Assembly: GCA_002415135.1 (NCBI GenBank) | Contig: DIBY01000017.1 | Span: 1 to 48,347, forward strand | DNA length: 48,347 nucleotides | Origin: Flavobacteriales bacterium UBA5040 | Lineage (GTDB): Bacteria; Bacteroidota; Bacteroidia; Flavobacteriales; Weeksellaceae | Reading direction: 5' to 3' | Position numbers and translations under genes: made by a program | Notes under the pieces: generated by a model | What the model was told of the DNA's origin: nothing | The model's database searches: none | What the model saw: only the letters and a program-made list of their open reading frames with translations | In this document: positions 17,356 through 25,286 of the stretch, piece after piece | Numbering within the stretch: position 1 is the first letter of the stretch | Layout of the letters: each line of letters opens with the position of its first letter

Positions 17356-17709
17356 TTATTTTAGGCTGTTTCGAAGTGCTGCAATCTGATTCATCAGTTG
17401 AAATGCATCATCGTAAAGTCTATCAAATTCTTCCCTACTGATATATTTGCGCAGTTGTACTTTATATAAGCATGTTACAACTTCAGCTAACGATCGAATA
17501 GAATACCCTATGAATCTTCCAAATTCAGCATTACTTTGTCCCACAGAACCTTCTGCAATATTCAATGCAACACTGTCTGCTGCTCTTATGATTTGATAAG
17601 CTAAATTAAACTTTTCGTAATCTGGAAATGTTAATGAAACATCATTAATCGTCTCTCCATATTCTAAAGAAATTTGCCACACTCATAATTTTTCAAATTT
17701 AAAAGCCAT
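17356..17709 (-). pseudogene. Four-helix-bundle protein (23S rRNA intervening-sequence type) with in-frame stop at codon 9
   Basis: From the ATG at 17709 the frame reads MAFKFEKL, then TGA (17683-17685 on the plus strand), then VWQISLEYG and the rest of a normal four-helix-bundle protein (VALNIAEGSVGQSNAEFGRFIGYSIRSL). Family members usually begin with a F-x-x-L-x-VWQ stretch, so the TGA most likely replaces an Arg codon (CGA or AGA). Either the gene is inactivated, or translation starts at the GTG at 17682 and gives 108 aa. These proteins resemble the Avd accessory protein of diversity-generating retroelements, but no reverse transcriptase is nearby. Flanking inverted repeats suggest acquisition. 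Confidence 0.75.
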
Positions 17710-17750
17710 AAAATTTATTTTAATTAAACTTCGTAACTCACTTTCACCAA

Positions 17751-17765
17751 CTTCGGACTTCAGAC
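17751..17765 (-). repeat. Right inverted repeat flanking the four-helix-bundle gene
   Basis: CTTCGGACTTCAGAC is the reverse complement of GTCTGAAGTCCGAAG, related to 17281-17295. It runs up to, and by one base into, the pyrD stop codon. Confidence 0.45.
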
Positions 17766-18772
17766 TACATACCTTTCAAAATCTTTTGATTGATTTCATG
17801 AATCAATTCTGGTCCTTCATAAATAAATCCGGTATAGAGCTGAACTAAACTAGCGCCAGCATCCAGTTTTTCTAAAGCATCTTCCGCCGTATGAATTCCA
17901 CCTACACCAATAATTGGGAATGCTTTTCCACTATTTTCAGACAGAAATCTGATGACTTCTGTCGAACGTTTTGTTAATGGTTTCCCGGAAAGTCCGCCGG
18001 TTTCTGTTTTGTTTTCTGAACTTAAATTTTCCCGGGAAAGTGTCGTATTCGTTGCAATCACGCCAGCGATTTTGGTTTCTTTGATGATATCGATAATATC
18101 TAAAAGTTGAGAATCCGTTAAATCGGGTGCTATTTTTAGAAGAATCGGTTTTGGTTTTTTCTTTGTTAAATTTAATTCTTGTAAAGTTCCGAGTAGTTTT
18201 GTTAAAGGTTCTTTGTCTTGAAGCTCCCGGAGATTTGGCGTATTAGGAGAACTCACATTCACGACGAAATAATCAACATGATCGAATAATTTTTCAAAAC
18301 AAATGATATAATCGTTGACAGCTTCCTCATTCGGCGTCACTTTATTTTTGCCAATATTTCCACCAATCAGTACATTTTTATTTTGCTTCAATCGCTCTAC
18401 AGCAGCATCTACGCCACCATTATTAAAACCCATTCGGTTGATAATCGCCGAATCTTCTTTTAATCGAAATAATCTTTTTTTCGGATTTCCGTCCTGTGCT
18501 TTCGGAGTTAAGGTTCCGATCTCTACAAAGCCAAATCCAAGATCTGAAAGTTCATTGAACATTTTCGCATCTTTGTCAAATCCCGCAGCTAAACCAACCG
18601 GATTCTTAAATTTCAAGCCGAAAACTTCGCGCTCCAATCTTTTATCTTCTATGGGTTTTGGCAGAAAAACTTTGGTTAAAAAGGGAAAATTCTTTAATAA
18701 TGAGAAAGTAAAATAATGAACTTCTTCAGGATCAAACTTGAATAAAAGCGGACGAATAATTGATTTGTACAT
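17765..18772 (-). CDS. pyrD: Dihydroorotate dehydrogenase, quinone-dependent (class 2)
   Basis: FMN enzyme of pyrimidine synthesis, oxidising dihydroorotate to orotate and passing electrons to menaquinone at the membrane. The 335-aa protein has the class 2 N-terminal membrane-associating helices (YKSIIRPLLFKFDPEEVHYF) and the barrel motifs NPVGLAAGFDKDAKM, FVEIGTLTPKAQDGNPKKR, MGFNNGG, NVSSPNTPNLRELQ with the catalytic Ser, and GVGGIHTAEDA. The ATG at 18772 fits the class 2 start; seven in-frame codons upstream are ignored. Confidence 0.97.
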   Translation of the reverse strand: MYKSIIRPLLFKFDPEEVHYFTFSLLKNFPFLTKVFLPKPIEDKRLEREVFGLKFKNPVGLAAGFDKDAKMFNELSDLGFGFVEIGTLTPKAQDGNPKKRLFRLKEDSAIINRMGFNNGGVDAAVERLKQNKNVLIGGNIGKNKVTPNEEAVNDYIICFEKLFDHVDYFVVNVSSPNTPNLRELQDKEPLTKLLGTLQELNLTKKKPKPILLKIAPDLTDSQLLDIIDIIKETKIAGVIATNTTLSRENLSSENKTETGGLSGKPLTKRSTEVIRFLSENSGKAFPIIGVGGIHTAEDALEKLDAGASLVQLYTGFIYEGPELIHEINQKILKGM

Positions 18773-18935
18773 GGATATAAGCGTTGGACACAAAATTACG
18801 CAAATTAGTAGAGAGGCAGAAAAACTTTATTTAATTATATCAGAAGAATGCGATTTTCATTTATTTTGACTGAAATTTATTTACATTCGTAGTAATCAAA
18901 AATGCCAAGCCTATTTTTACGGCTTATTTTTAAAT

Positions 18936-20687
18936 ATGTGGAATAACAAACTCAATCTTTTTTCTTTTTACACCAGTCTTGTAGCAGTGTTAATTATGAT
19001 TGTAGAAGCTGGCTTTTTCAAGGAGTTTCTCTATCGTAGCCAAATTATTTATTTCTACGACTTTAGTTTTATTCTCACGCTATTCAATATATTTTATTAT
19101 AATTTTTATAAAAAAAGCAATACGACCAAGAAAATTTGGCCGCTGGAAATTATCGTGACCGCTTCTATTGTGGTTTATTATTTGGCTAGGTTTGAATACA
19201 ATTTTTTCGAAACCCGCACTTTTCAGTTCTTCAACCTTCGTCTTTTATACGTATTGATTATCCTTTGCTTCGTGCGGGATTTTTCCAGTTTGCATATTAA
19301 TTTCAAAAGAACCTTTATCAATCCGCCACAGCTTTTCATCCTCAGTTTCCTTACTATTATTCTGATTGGCAGCGCTTTATTAATGATGCCCAATGCGACG
19401 GTAAACGGCATCAAACCTTTGGACGCTCTTTTCACCGCCACAAGTGCAGTGTGCGTTACGGGACTGATCGTACTGGACACTTCAAAGGATTTTACGCTGT
19501 TTGGCAAGATCATCATCATCTCTCTGATACAAATTGGAGGTTTAGGAATTATGACTTTTGCGAGTTATTTCAGCTACTTTTTTCGCGGCGGTGCCTCTTA
19601 CGAAAACCAACTTAGTTTAGGTGAAATGACGAGCTCTGATAAATTAGGAGAAGTATTCAACACGCTCAAACGAATTATCATCATCACCATCGTTATTGAA
19701 GCTTTAGGTGCCATCGTCATCTTTTCTAACCTGGATTTATCTTTACTCGATGGCTCCATCAACAAAGGAATTTTCTTTTCCATCTTTCATTCTATTTCTG
19801 CATTTTGTAACGCAGGATTTTCAACGCTGAGTGGGAATTTATATGAACCGGGCTATCAATTTAATTACGGGCTGCATCTCACCGTAGCTTCCCTCTTTAT
19901 TTTTGGTGGATTAGGTTTTCCTATTGTTTATAATGTTTACAAGTATGTTAAACACATGGTGAAGATTTTATTTCTGTCTTCTTTCACCAGGGAGAAATTT
20001 CACTACACGCCGTGGGTCATGAATCTTAATTCCCGAATTATTCTTGCAACTACTTTTGTCCTCCTCTTTTTCGGAACAGCAATTATTTACTTCTTCGAAT
20101 ATGATGGCGCTCTGAAGCAACATTCTACTTTCGGAGCGATTGTAGAAGCATTTTTTATCTCTGCAAATAATAGAACAGCGGGATTCAATACGATTGATGT
20201 CGCCACAATTTCAGCTCCCACCATTATGATCTGTATGTTTTTAATGTGGATTGGCGCGTCGCCTGCTTCTACGGGTGGTGGTATTAAAACAAGCACCTTT
20301 GCGATCGCTGCTTTGAATATTTTTAGTCTGGCAAAAGGAAAAAAGAGAACCGAAATATTTAGAAGAGAAATTGGTGAACATTCCATAAGGAGAGCTTTCT
20401 CCATTATTGCACTGTCATTAATTGTGGTCGGATTTGGAATATTTTTATTGGTGATTGTCGAACCAAAAAAAGATTTGATGAGTTTGGCTTTCGAAGCATT
20501 TTCGGCTTATTCCACTGTAGGACTAAGTTTAAATATAACTCCGATATTATCTCCAGCTGGAAAAGCAATTATTATTGCAATTATGTTTGTCGGTAGAGTG
20601 AGCATGTTCTCTATTTTAATTGCGGTAATGAAACGCGAGAAATACTATAATTATCGTTATCCGAAGGAAGAAATCTTAATTAATTAA
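18936..20687 (+). CDS. ktrB: Potassium transporter membrane subunit, TrkH/KtrB family
   Basis: A 583-aa multispanning protein. The four TrkH-type pore repeats are recognisable, the first with the selectivity loop ATSAVCVTGLIVLDT (about residues 167-181), later ones with SAFCNAGFSTLSGN, ANNRTAGFNTID and AYSTVGLSLN. It conducts K+ (with Na+ in Ktr systems) across the inner membrane. An extra N-terminal region with five or so helices makes it longer than typical KtrB. The regulatory subunit gene follows after 10 nt. The Ktr rather than Trk naming rests on the single-RCK partner. Confidence 0.9.
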   Translation: MWNNKLNLFSFYTSLVAVLIMIVEAGFFKEFLYRSQIIYFYDFSFILTLFNIFYYNFYKKSNTTKKIWPLEIIVTASIVVYYLARFEYNFFETRTFQFFNLRLLYVLIILCFVRDFSSLHINFKRTFINPPQLFILSFLTIILIGSALLMMPNATVNGIKPLDALFTATSAVCVTGLIVLDTSKDFTLFGKIIIISLIQIGGLGIMTFASYFSYFFRGGASYENQLSLGEMTSSDKLGEVFNTLKRIIIITIVIEALGAIVIFSNLDLSLLDGSINKGIFFSIFHSISAFCNAGFSTLSGNLYEPGYQFNYGLHLTVASLFIFGGLGFPIVYNVYKYVKHMVKILFLSSFTREKFHYTPWVMNLNSRIILATTFVLLFFGTAIIYFFEYDGALKQHSTFGAIVEAFFISANNRTAGFNTIDVATISAPTIMICMFLMWIGASPASTGGGIKTSTFAIAALNIFSLAKGKKRTEIFRREIGEHSIRRAFSIIALSLIVVGFGIFLLVIVEPKKDLMSLAFEAFSAYSTVGLSLNITPILSPAGKAIIIAIMFVGRVSMFSILIAVMKREKYYNYRYPKEEILIN

Positions 20688-20697
20688 ATTCAAAAAA

Positions 20698-21384
20698 ATG
20701 AAATATATCGTCATCGGTTTAGGAAACTTCGGACTTTCTTTAGCGGAAAAACTAACCAAATTAGGCAATGAGGTTATCGGTATTGATAACAGTATGGCCA
20801 AAGTAGAAGCCGTGAAAGAAAAAATTTCTCACGCCATCTGTATGGATGCAACGGATGAATACACGATGAACGGCCTTCCATTCAAAGACACTGACATCGT
20901 GATCATTGCCATTGGAGAAGATACAGGCGCCAATATTATGGCAACAGCGATGGTAAAAAAACTTCATCCCAACCGAATTATCAGTCGGGCGATTTCCAAT
21001 ATTCATGAAACCATTTTGGAGGCGATGGATGTTCAAACGATTATTCACCCAGAGGAAGAAACTGCAGAAAGATGGGCAAAGAAATTATCGTTGAAAGGTA
21101 TGGTAGAATCTTTTGAACTCAGTATAAATTACAGCATCGCAGAAATTGCGATTCCAGATCAACTCGTCGGAAAAACCATAGAAGCCGTAGGGTTTAGAAA
21201 TAACTACAATCTTGTTTGTGTCACCATTATTAAAAAAATTGCCGACAAAAATATTTTTGGAAAGGTAAAAAGAATCAACAAGATCCAAGGCGTGGTGACG
21301 ACTGATACGGTGCTAGAAAGTGCAGATATCTTAGTGATCTACGGTGAGAATGAGGATATTAAAAAATTCATCAAAGAACATTAA
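20698..21384 (+). CDS. ktrA: Potassium channel gating subunit, KtrA/TrkA family
   Basis: Cytoplasmic NAD(H)/ATP-binding ring protein that gates the partner channel. The 228-aa size corresponds to one RCK_N plus one RCK_C domain, as in KtrA, rather than the doubled TrkA. The Rossmann motif YIVIGLGNFGLSLAEKL is at residues 3-19, with the ribose-binding acid in VIGIDNS; the C-terminal domain starts at about residue 140 (SIAEIAIPDQLVGKTIEAVGF). Ten nucleotides after ktrB, clearly one operon. Confidence 0.92.
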   Translation: MKYIVIGLGNFGLSLAEKLTKLGNEVIGIDNSMAKVEAVKEKISHAICMDATDEYTMNGLPFKDTDIVIIAIGEDTGANIMATAMVKKLHPNRIISRAISNIHETILEAMDVQTIIHPEEETAERWAKKLSLKGMVESFELSINYSIAEIAIPDQLVGKTIEAVGFRNNYNLVCVTIIKKIADKNIFGKVKRINKIQGVVTTDTVLESADILVIYGENEDIKKFIKEH

Positions 21385-21428
21385 ATATTGTATCTCTTTT
21401 AATTTTTAAAATTTTATCAAAAAAAAAT

Positions 21429-21917
21429 ATGAAAAAAATTCTACTCCTGAGTATGGCTTTCTGTTTTCAGAGTGCTTACGGTCAAGTTGCAATGTCTGGT
21501 AATCAATTAATGAAAGATGGTCAGACTTATAAAATGTCAAAATACAATGATGTTTTTAAAAACCCTGAAGCACTTTCTTATTTTAAAAAAGCGCGAACAA
21601 ATAATACGGTCGGAACTATTTTCGCGGGAGTTGGAGGTGGCGTGATCGGCGTTGGATTAGCGAGAGCACTAAGTGGCGGTAAAACTACGGTTACGATCAA
21701 TGGTCAACCTCAAGTCATCAAACAGGATAATAGCACAGCCTGGACGGCGGTTGGAATCGGTGCCGGTATTGTAGGAATTGGAATTCCTTTTGCGTTGGCA
21801 GCCAAGAAAAATGCTGATAAGGCGATCCAACTTGAAAACGGCGAATCTACTTCTTTTCAACCTTACTTTAAAGTGGAAAGCGCTGGAACTGGTTTGGCCT
21901 TGAGTTATAATTTTTAA
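21429..21917 (+). CDS. Exported hypothetical protein with glycine-rich membrane segments
   Basis: A 162-aa protein with a signal peptide (ILLLSMAFCFQSAYGQ) and two Gly/Ala-rich hydrophobic segments (VGTIFAGVGGGVIGVGLARAL and WTAVGIGAGIVGIGIPFALAA). The C-terminal end GTGLALSYNF resembles a terminal outer-membrane beta-strand ending in Phe. No family is recognised. It follows ktrA by 44 nt and has its own terminator; co-transcription with ktrBA is possible. Confidence 0.6.
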   Translation: MKKILLLSMAFCFQSAYGQVAMSGNQLMKDGQTYKMSKYNDVFKNPEALSYFKKARTNNTVGTIFAGVGGGVIGVGLARALSGGKTTVTINGQPQVIKQDNSTAWTAVGIGAGIVGIGIPFALAAKKNADKAIQLENGESTSFQPYFKVESAGTGLALSYNF

Positions 21918-21943
21918 ATAGTTTTTATTTAAATAGGAACAGA

Positions 21944-21965
21944 GACGGAAAGTGATTTCCGTCTT
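21944..21965 (+). terminator. Terminator after the ktrBA region
   Basis: AGACGGAAA (21944-21952) pairs with TTTCCGTCT (21957-21965) across a 4-nt loop, followed by a T-tract. Confidence 0.85.
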
Positions 21966-22032
21966 TTTGTTTTTAGATCAATTAAAAAGCATATCACTTT
22001 AACGAATCGTATCATTGAAAACCGAATCGTAA

Positions 22033-22131
22033 CTAGCCCTGATTGAAGCGACATCCTTTTGCGTGACGGGCGGAACGAAGAGGAGACCGACACGCAAAAG
22101 ATACAGCGGAAAGCAGGTTCCCGGCTCCTAA
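22033..22131 (+). repeat. Dispersed intergenic hairpin element, copy B
   Basis: Left flank TAGCCCTGATTGAAGCGACA, perfect 10-bp stem CTTTTGCGTG (22056-22065) with CACGCAAAAG (22091-22100), right flank ATACAGCGGAAAGCAGG. Outer arms AGCC (22035-22038) and GGCT (22123-22126) pair. The stem sequence differs from copy A while the flanks are conserved. Confidence 0.65.
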
Positions 22132-22173
22132 TTCTTCAAATCACAGTCTCTTAAAAATCACAATAAAATTCCC

Positions 22174-22181
22174 TATTTTTG
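22174..22181 (+). promoter_or_regulatory. -7 element of glyS
   Basis: TATTTTTG matches TAnnTTTG, 17 nt before the glyS ATG. Confidence 0.5.
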
Positions 22182-22198
22182 CATAAATTCTAAAGACA

Positions 22199-23740
22199 AT
22201 GGCTAAACAAGAAGATGTTTTCAAAAAATTGATCTCGCATGCGAAAGAGTATGGTTTTATTTTTCCTTCCAGTGAAATTTATGACGGTCTTTCGGCGATC
22301 TATGATTATGGACAAAATGGAGCGGAACTGAAAAACAACATCAAACAGTATTGGTGGAAAGCAATGGTACAAATGAATGAAAACATTGTAGGTATTGATT
22401 CTGCAATTTTCATGCATCCAACTATTTGGAAAGCTTCGGGCCACGTTGATGCTTTTAATGATCCTTTGATTGATAATAAAGATTCGAAAAAACGTTTCAG
22501 AGCCGATGTTTTAATTGAAGATTACTGTGCGAAAATTGAAGATAAAGCACAAAAAGAAATTGATAAAGCAGCCAAAAGATTTGGTGAAGCTTTTGACAAA
22601 AAAGAATTTGAAAGCACGAATCCACGTGTTTTAGAATATAGAGAAAAACAGAAAACGATTCTTTCAAGAATGGCAAAATCTCTCGGAGATGAAAATCTTG
22701 CCGATGTGAAAGCATTGATTGAAGAGTTAGAAATTGCGGATCCTGATACCGGTTCAAAAAACTGGACGGATGTTCGTCAGTTCAACTTAATGTTCGGAAC
22801 AAAATTAGGCGCGTCTGCAGATTCAGCAACCGATCTTTATTTGAGACCGGAAACGGCGCAGGGAATTTTTGTCAACTTCTTAAATGTACAAAAAACCTCT
22901 CGACTTAAATTGCCTTTTGGAATTGCTCAGATCGGTAAAGCCTTTAGAAATGAAATTGTTGCGAGACAGTTTATTTTCAGAATGCGCGAATTTGAACAAA
23001 TGGAAATGCAATATTTTGTACCGCCGGGAACAGAATTAGATTTCTATGAAACCTGGAAAGAGAAACGTTTGAACTGGCATTTGGCTTTAGGTTTAGGTGC
23101 TGAAAATTATAAATTCCACGATCACGAAAAATTGGCACATTACGCCAATGCTGCGGCAGATATTGAATTTAAATTTCCGTTTGGATTTAAAGAACTGGAA
23201 GGAATTCACTCCAGAACCGATTTCGATTTAAGCGCACACGAAAAACATTCTGGTCGTAAATTACAATATTTTGATTCTGAAAGAAATGAAAATTACGTTC
23301 CTTTTGTCGTAGAAACTTCAGTTGGATTAGACCGTTTATTCTTAGCAATTTTCTCTAACTGTTTGAAAGATGAAGTTTTAGAAGACGGTTCAGAAAGAAC
23401 AGTGCTTTCTCTTCCTCCAGCTTTGGCTCCCGTAAAAGCAGCGATCTTGCCATTAATGAAAAAAGACGGTTTAGGTGAATACGGAGAGAAAATCTTCAAT
23501 GATCTGAAATATGATTTCAATATGATCTACGAAGATAAAGACAGCATCGGAAAACGTTACAGACGTCAGGATGCGATCGGAACGCCTTTCTGTATTACGA
23601 TTGATCACGATTCTTTAACCGATAATACGGTGACTTTAAGAGACAGAGATACGATGAAACAAGAACGGGTTGCTGTAGCAGATTTAAGGAGAATCATTGA
23701 TGAGAAAACGAATTTCAGAAATTTACTTTCTAAGATTTAA
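22199..23740 (+). CDS. glyS: Glycine--tRNA ligase (alpha2 type)
   Basis: Class II aminoacyl-tRNA synthetase charging tRNA-Gly, in the single-chain homodimeric form (513 aa) rather than the alpha2beta2 GlyQ/GlyS form. Start region FKKLISHAKEYGFIFPSSEIYDGLSAIYDYG contains motif 1 elements; LRPETAQGIFVNF and FRNEIVARQFIFRMREFEQMEMQ hold motif 2; VETSVGLDRLFLAI is motif 3; the anticodon-binding domain starts near residue 415 (LAPVKAAILPL). A charged helical insertion lies at about residues 110-165. Monocistronic with its own promoter and terminator. Confidence 0.97.
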   Translation: MAKQEDVFKKLISHAKEYGFIFPSSEIYDGLSAIYDYGQNGAELKNNIKQYWWKAMVQMNENIVGIDSAIFMHPTIWKASGHVDAFNDPLIDNKDSKKRFRADVLIEDYCAKIEDKAQKEIDKAAKRFGEAFDKKEFESTNPRVLEYREKQKTILSRMAKSLGDENLADVKALIEELEIADPDTGSKNWTDVRQFNLMFGTKLGASADSATDLYLRPETAQGIFVNFLNVQKTSRLKLPFGIAQIGKAFRNEIVARQFIFRMREFEQMEMQYFVPPGTELDFYETWKEKRLNWHLALGLGAENYKFHDHEKLAHYANAAADIEFKFPFGFKELEGIHSRTDFDLSAHEKHSGRKLQYFDSERNENYVPFVVETSVGLDRLFLAIFSNCLKDEVLEDGSERTVLSLPPALAPVKAAILPLMKKDGLGEYGEKIFNDLKYDFNMIYEDKDSIGKRYRRQDAIGTPFCITIDHDSLTDNTVTLRDRDTMKQERVAVADLRRIIDEKTNFRNLLSKI

Positions 23741-23763
23741 GTTTTAAAAAATATTTTAACGAT

Positions 23764-23789
23764 AAAGTTCCAGAGAAATCTGGAGCTTT
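23764..23789 (+). terminator. Terminator after glyS
   Basis: AAAGTTCCAGA (23764-23774) pairs with TCTGGAGCTTT (23779-23789) with one G-T pair and a 4-nt loop, then T-tract. Confidence 0.75.
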
Positions 23790-23844
23790 TTTATTTGAAC
23801 AGATTTCCATTTAAAATCCTAAATTTGTCTTAAACATTTTTTGC

Positions 23845-24987
23845 ATGTTAGAAAAAACTTTAAAAGGAATACTCGTTGCAATTGCAGCTTTAATAGCGCT
23901 TGCCTACACTTTCGGATATGATTATTTATTCAAAGGAATTCGTGAAACTTATCTGCGCGGTGAAAGTGGCTCGTCTATAGATGATGGAAGTTATTTCAAA
24001 TCTCACACGATCGTTAAAGGACAATCAATTCCGTGGATTAAAGATTCTTTATACAATCAAAAAGCTTTGCCGAAAAATCTCGTTGAAGATTTAAAGCAAT
24101 CAAAAACGGCTTCCTTTCTCATCATTAAAAATGGGAAATTAATTCATGAACAATATTGGGACGGCTACACCGAAACTTCTAAAACCAATTCTTTTTCTAT
24201 GGCGAAAGCCGTTACGGTAATGCTTGTAGGAAAAGCTGTTGAGCAGAAAAAAATTAAAAGTTTCGATGAGAAATTTGCTGGTTTTTTTGAAAATTACAAC
24301 AATGTACCCTTCGGAAAATATCTGACCTTAGCGAATTTGGCTGAAATGGAAGCGGGTTTAAACTGGAACGAAGATTATAACAATCCTTTCCTACCGAATG
24401 CAAAAGCCTATTACGGAAATTCTTTGGAAAAAGCAGTGTTGCTGCGCGGTTTCAAAGATCAGCCGGGAACACAGTTCGAATATCAATCTGGGTCCACACA
24501 ACTTTTAGGTTTTGCTTTAAGAAAATCGCTGGATAAAACGATTGCAGAATATGCGTCAGAAACATTGTGGCAACCTCTTGGAATGGAACAAAACGCAGAT
24601 TGGAATACCGACGATTTCGGCATGGAAAAAACCTTTTGCTGCATCAATTCTAATTCCAGAGACTTTGCGAAACTTGGACAATTATTTTTAAATAACGGTG
24701 AATTTAATGGAAAGCAAATCCTTAATCAGCAATTTATTAATAAGATGAGAACGCCGACTCAATTATCTGAAGGTGCTTATGGAATGGGACTTTGGATTAA
24801 TAACGACGCACCAATTAAACACTACTATTTCCGAGGTTTATATGGACAATATATTATTGTTATTCCAGAGAAAGATATGGTTATTGTTCGAACAGGAATG
24901 GATAAAAGGGAAACTTTTGATGATAAAGGAAGGCCTGTACAAGTGACACTTTATGTGAATGAAGTGGCGAAGAATTTTTTAGATTAA
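23845..24987 (+). CDS. Serine hydrolase, class C beta-lactamase fold
   Basis: A 380-aa protein with an N-terminal membrane/signal helix (GILVAIAALIALAYTFGY). The beta-lactamase-family (PF00144) motifs are present: S-x-x-K as SMAK with nucleophile Ser118, the Y-x-S/N element in FEYQSGSTQLLG, and GLYGQYIIVIPEKDMVIVRTG near the C-terminus. The family contains esterases, D-aminopeptidases and cell-wall peptidases; a true beta-lactamase is unlikely from the context. No partner gene is adjacent. Confidence 0.85.
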   Translation: MLEKTLKGILVAIAALIALAYTFGYDYLFKGIRETYLRGESGSSIDDGSYFKSHTIVKGQSIPWIKDSLYNQKALPKNLVEDLKQSKTASFLIIKNGKLIHEQYWDGYTETSKTNSFSMAKAVTVMLVGKAVEQKKIKSFDEKFAGFFENYNNVPFGKYLTLANLAEMEAGLNWNEDYNNPFLPNAKAYYGNSLEKAVLLRGFKDQPGTQFEYQSGSTQLLGFALRKSLDKTIAEYASETLWQPLGMEQNADWNTDDFGMEKTFCCINSNSRDFAKLGQLFLNNGEFNGKQILNQQFINKMRTPTQLSEGAYGMGLWINNDAPIKHYYFRGLYGQYIIVIPEKDMVIVRTGMDKRETFDDKGRPVQVTLYVNEVAKNFLD

Positions 24988-25007
24988 AGTATTATTCGGA
25001 TTCTTTT

Positions 25008-25085
25008 AACGCAATGACGCAAAGCTTTTTATCCCGGCACACTTTGTAGTTAATTACGATCGCAAAGGCGTTTCACTCAGCAAAG
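25008..25085. repeat. Degenerate CGCAAAG-containing intergenic repeat
   Basis: Within the 299-bp gap between the serine hydrolase and sufS genes, ACGCAATGACGCAAAGC is followed about 40 nt later by GATCGCAAAGGCG and CAGCAAAG. These look like decayed copies of one short unit. Apart from the sufS promoter nothing else is seen in this gap. Confidence 0.3.
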
Positions 25086-25258
25086 GAGAAATTAAATTGT
25101 TAGTCTTTTTTTGATACTTGGAATAGTTTTCTAGATCTTTTTAGTTCGAAAAATTTTGTTTTTCACCCGGTCAAAATTTGATGGTTTTGCTATAATTCGT
25201 ATTCTTTTTTTCTATTCTCTTTACTCTCCATATAAAGATTATTCAATTTAAAATTCCG

Positions 25259-25266
25259 TAAATTTG
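25259..25266 (+). promoter_or_regulatory. -7 element of sufS
   Basis: TAAATTTG matches TAnnTTTG, 20 nt before the sufS ATG. Confidence 0.5.
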
Positions 25267-25286
25267 AAGCATTCTAAATAAGCACT

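Noticed and set aside
22033..22131. A CRISPR-like or retron-like interpretation of the repeat copies
   Set aside because: The copies are single, kilobases apart, with no spacer arrays, cas genes or reverse transcriptase nearby.
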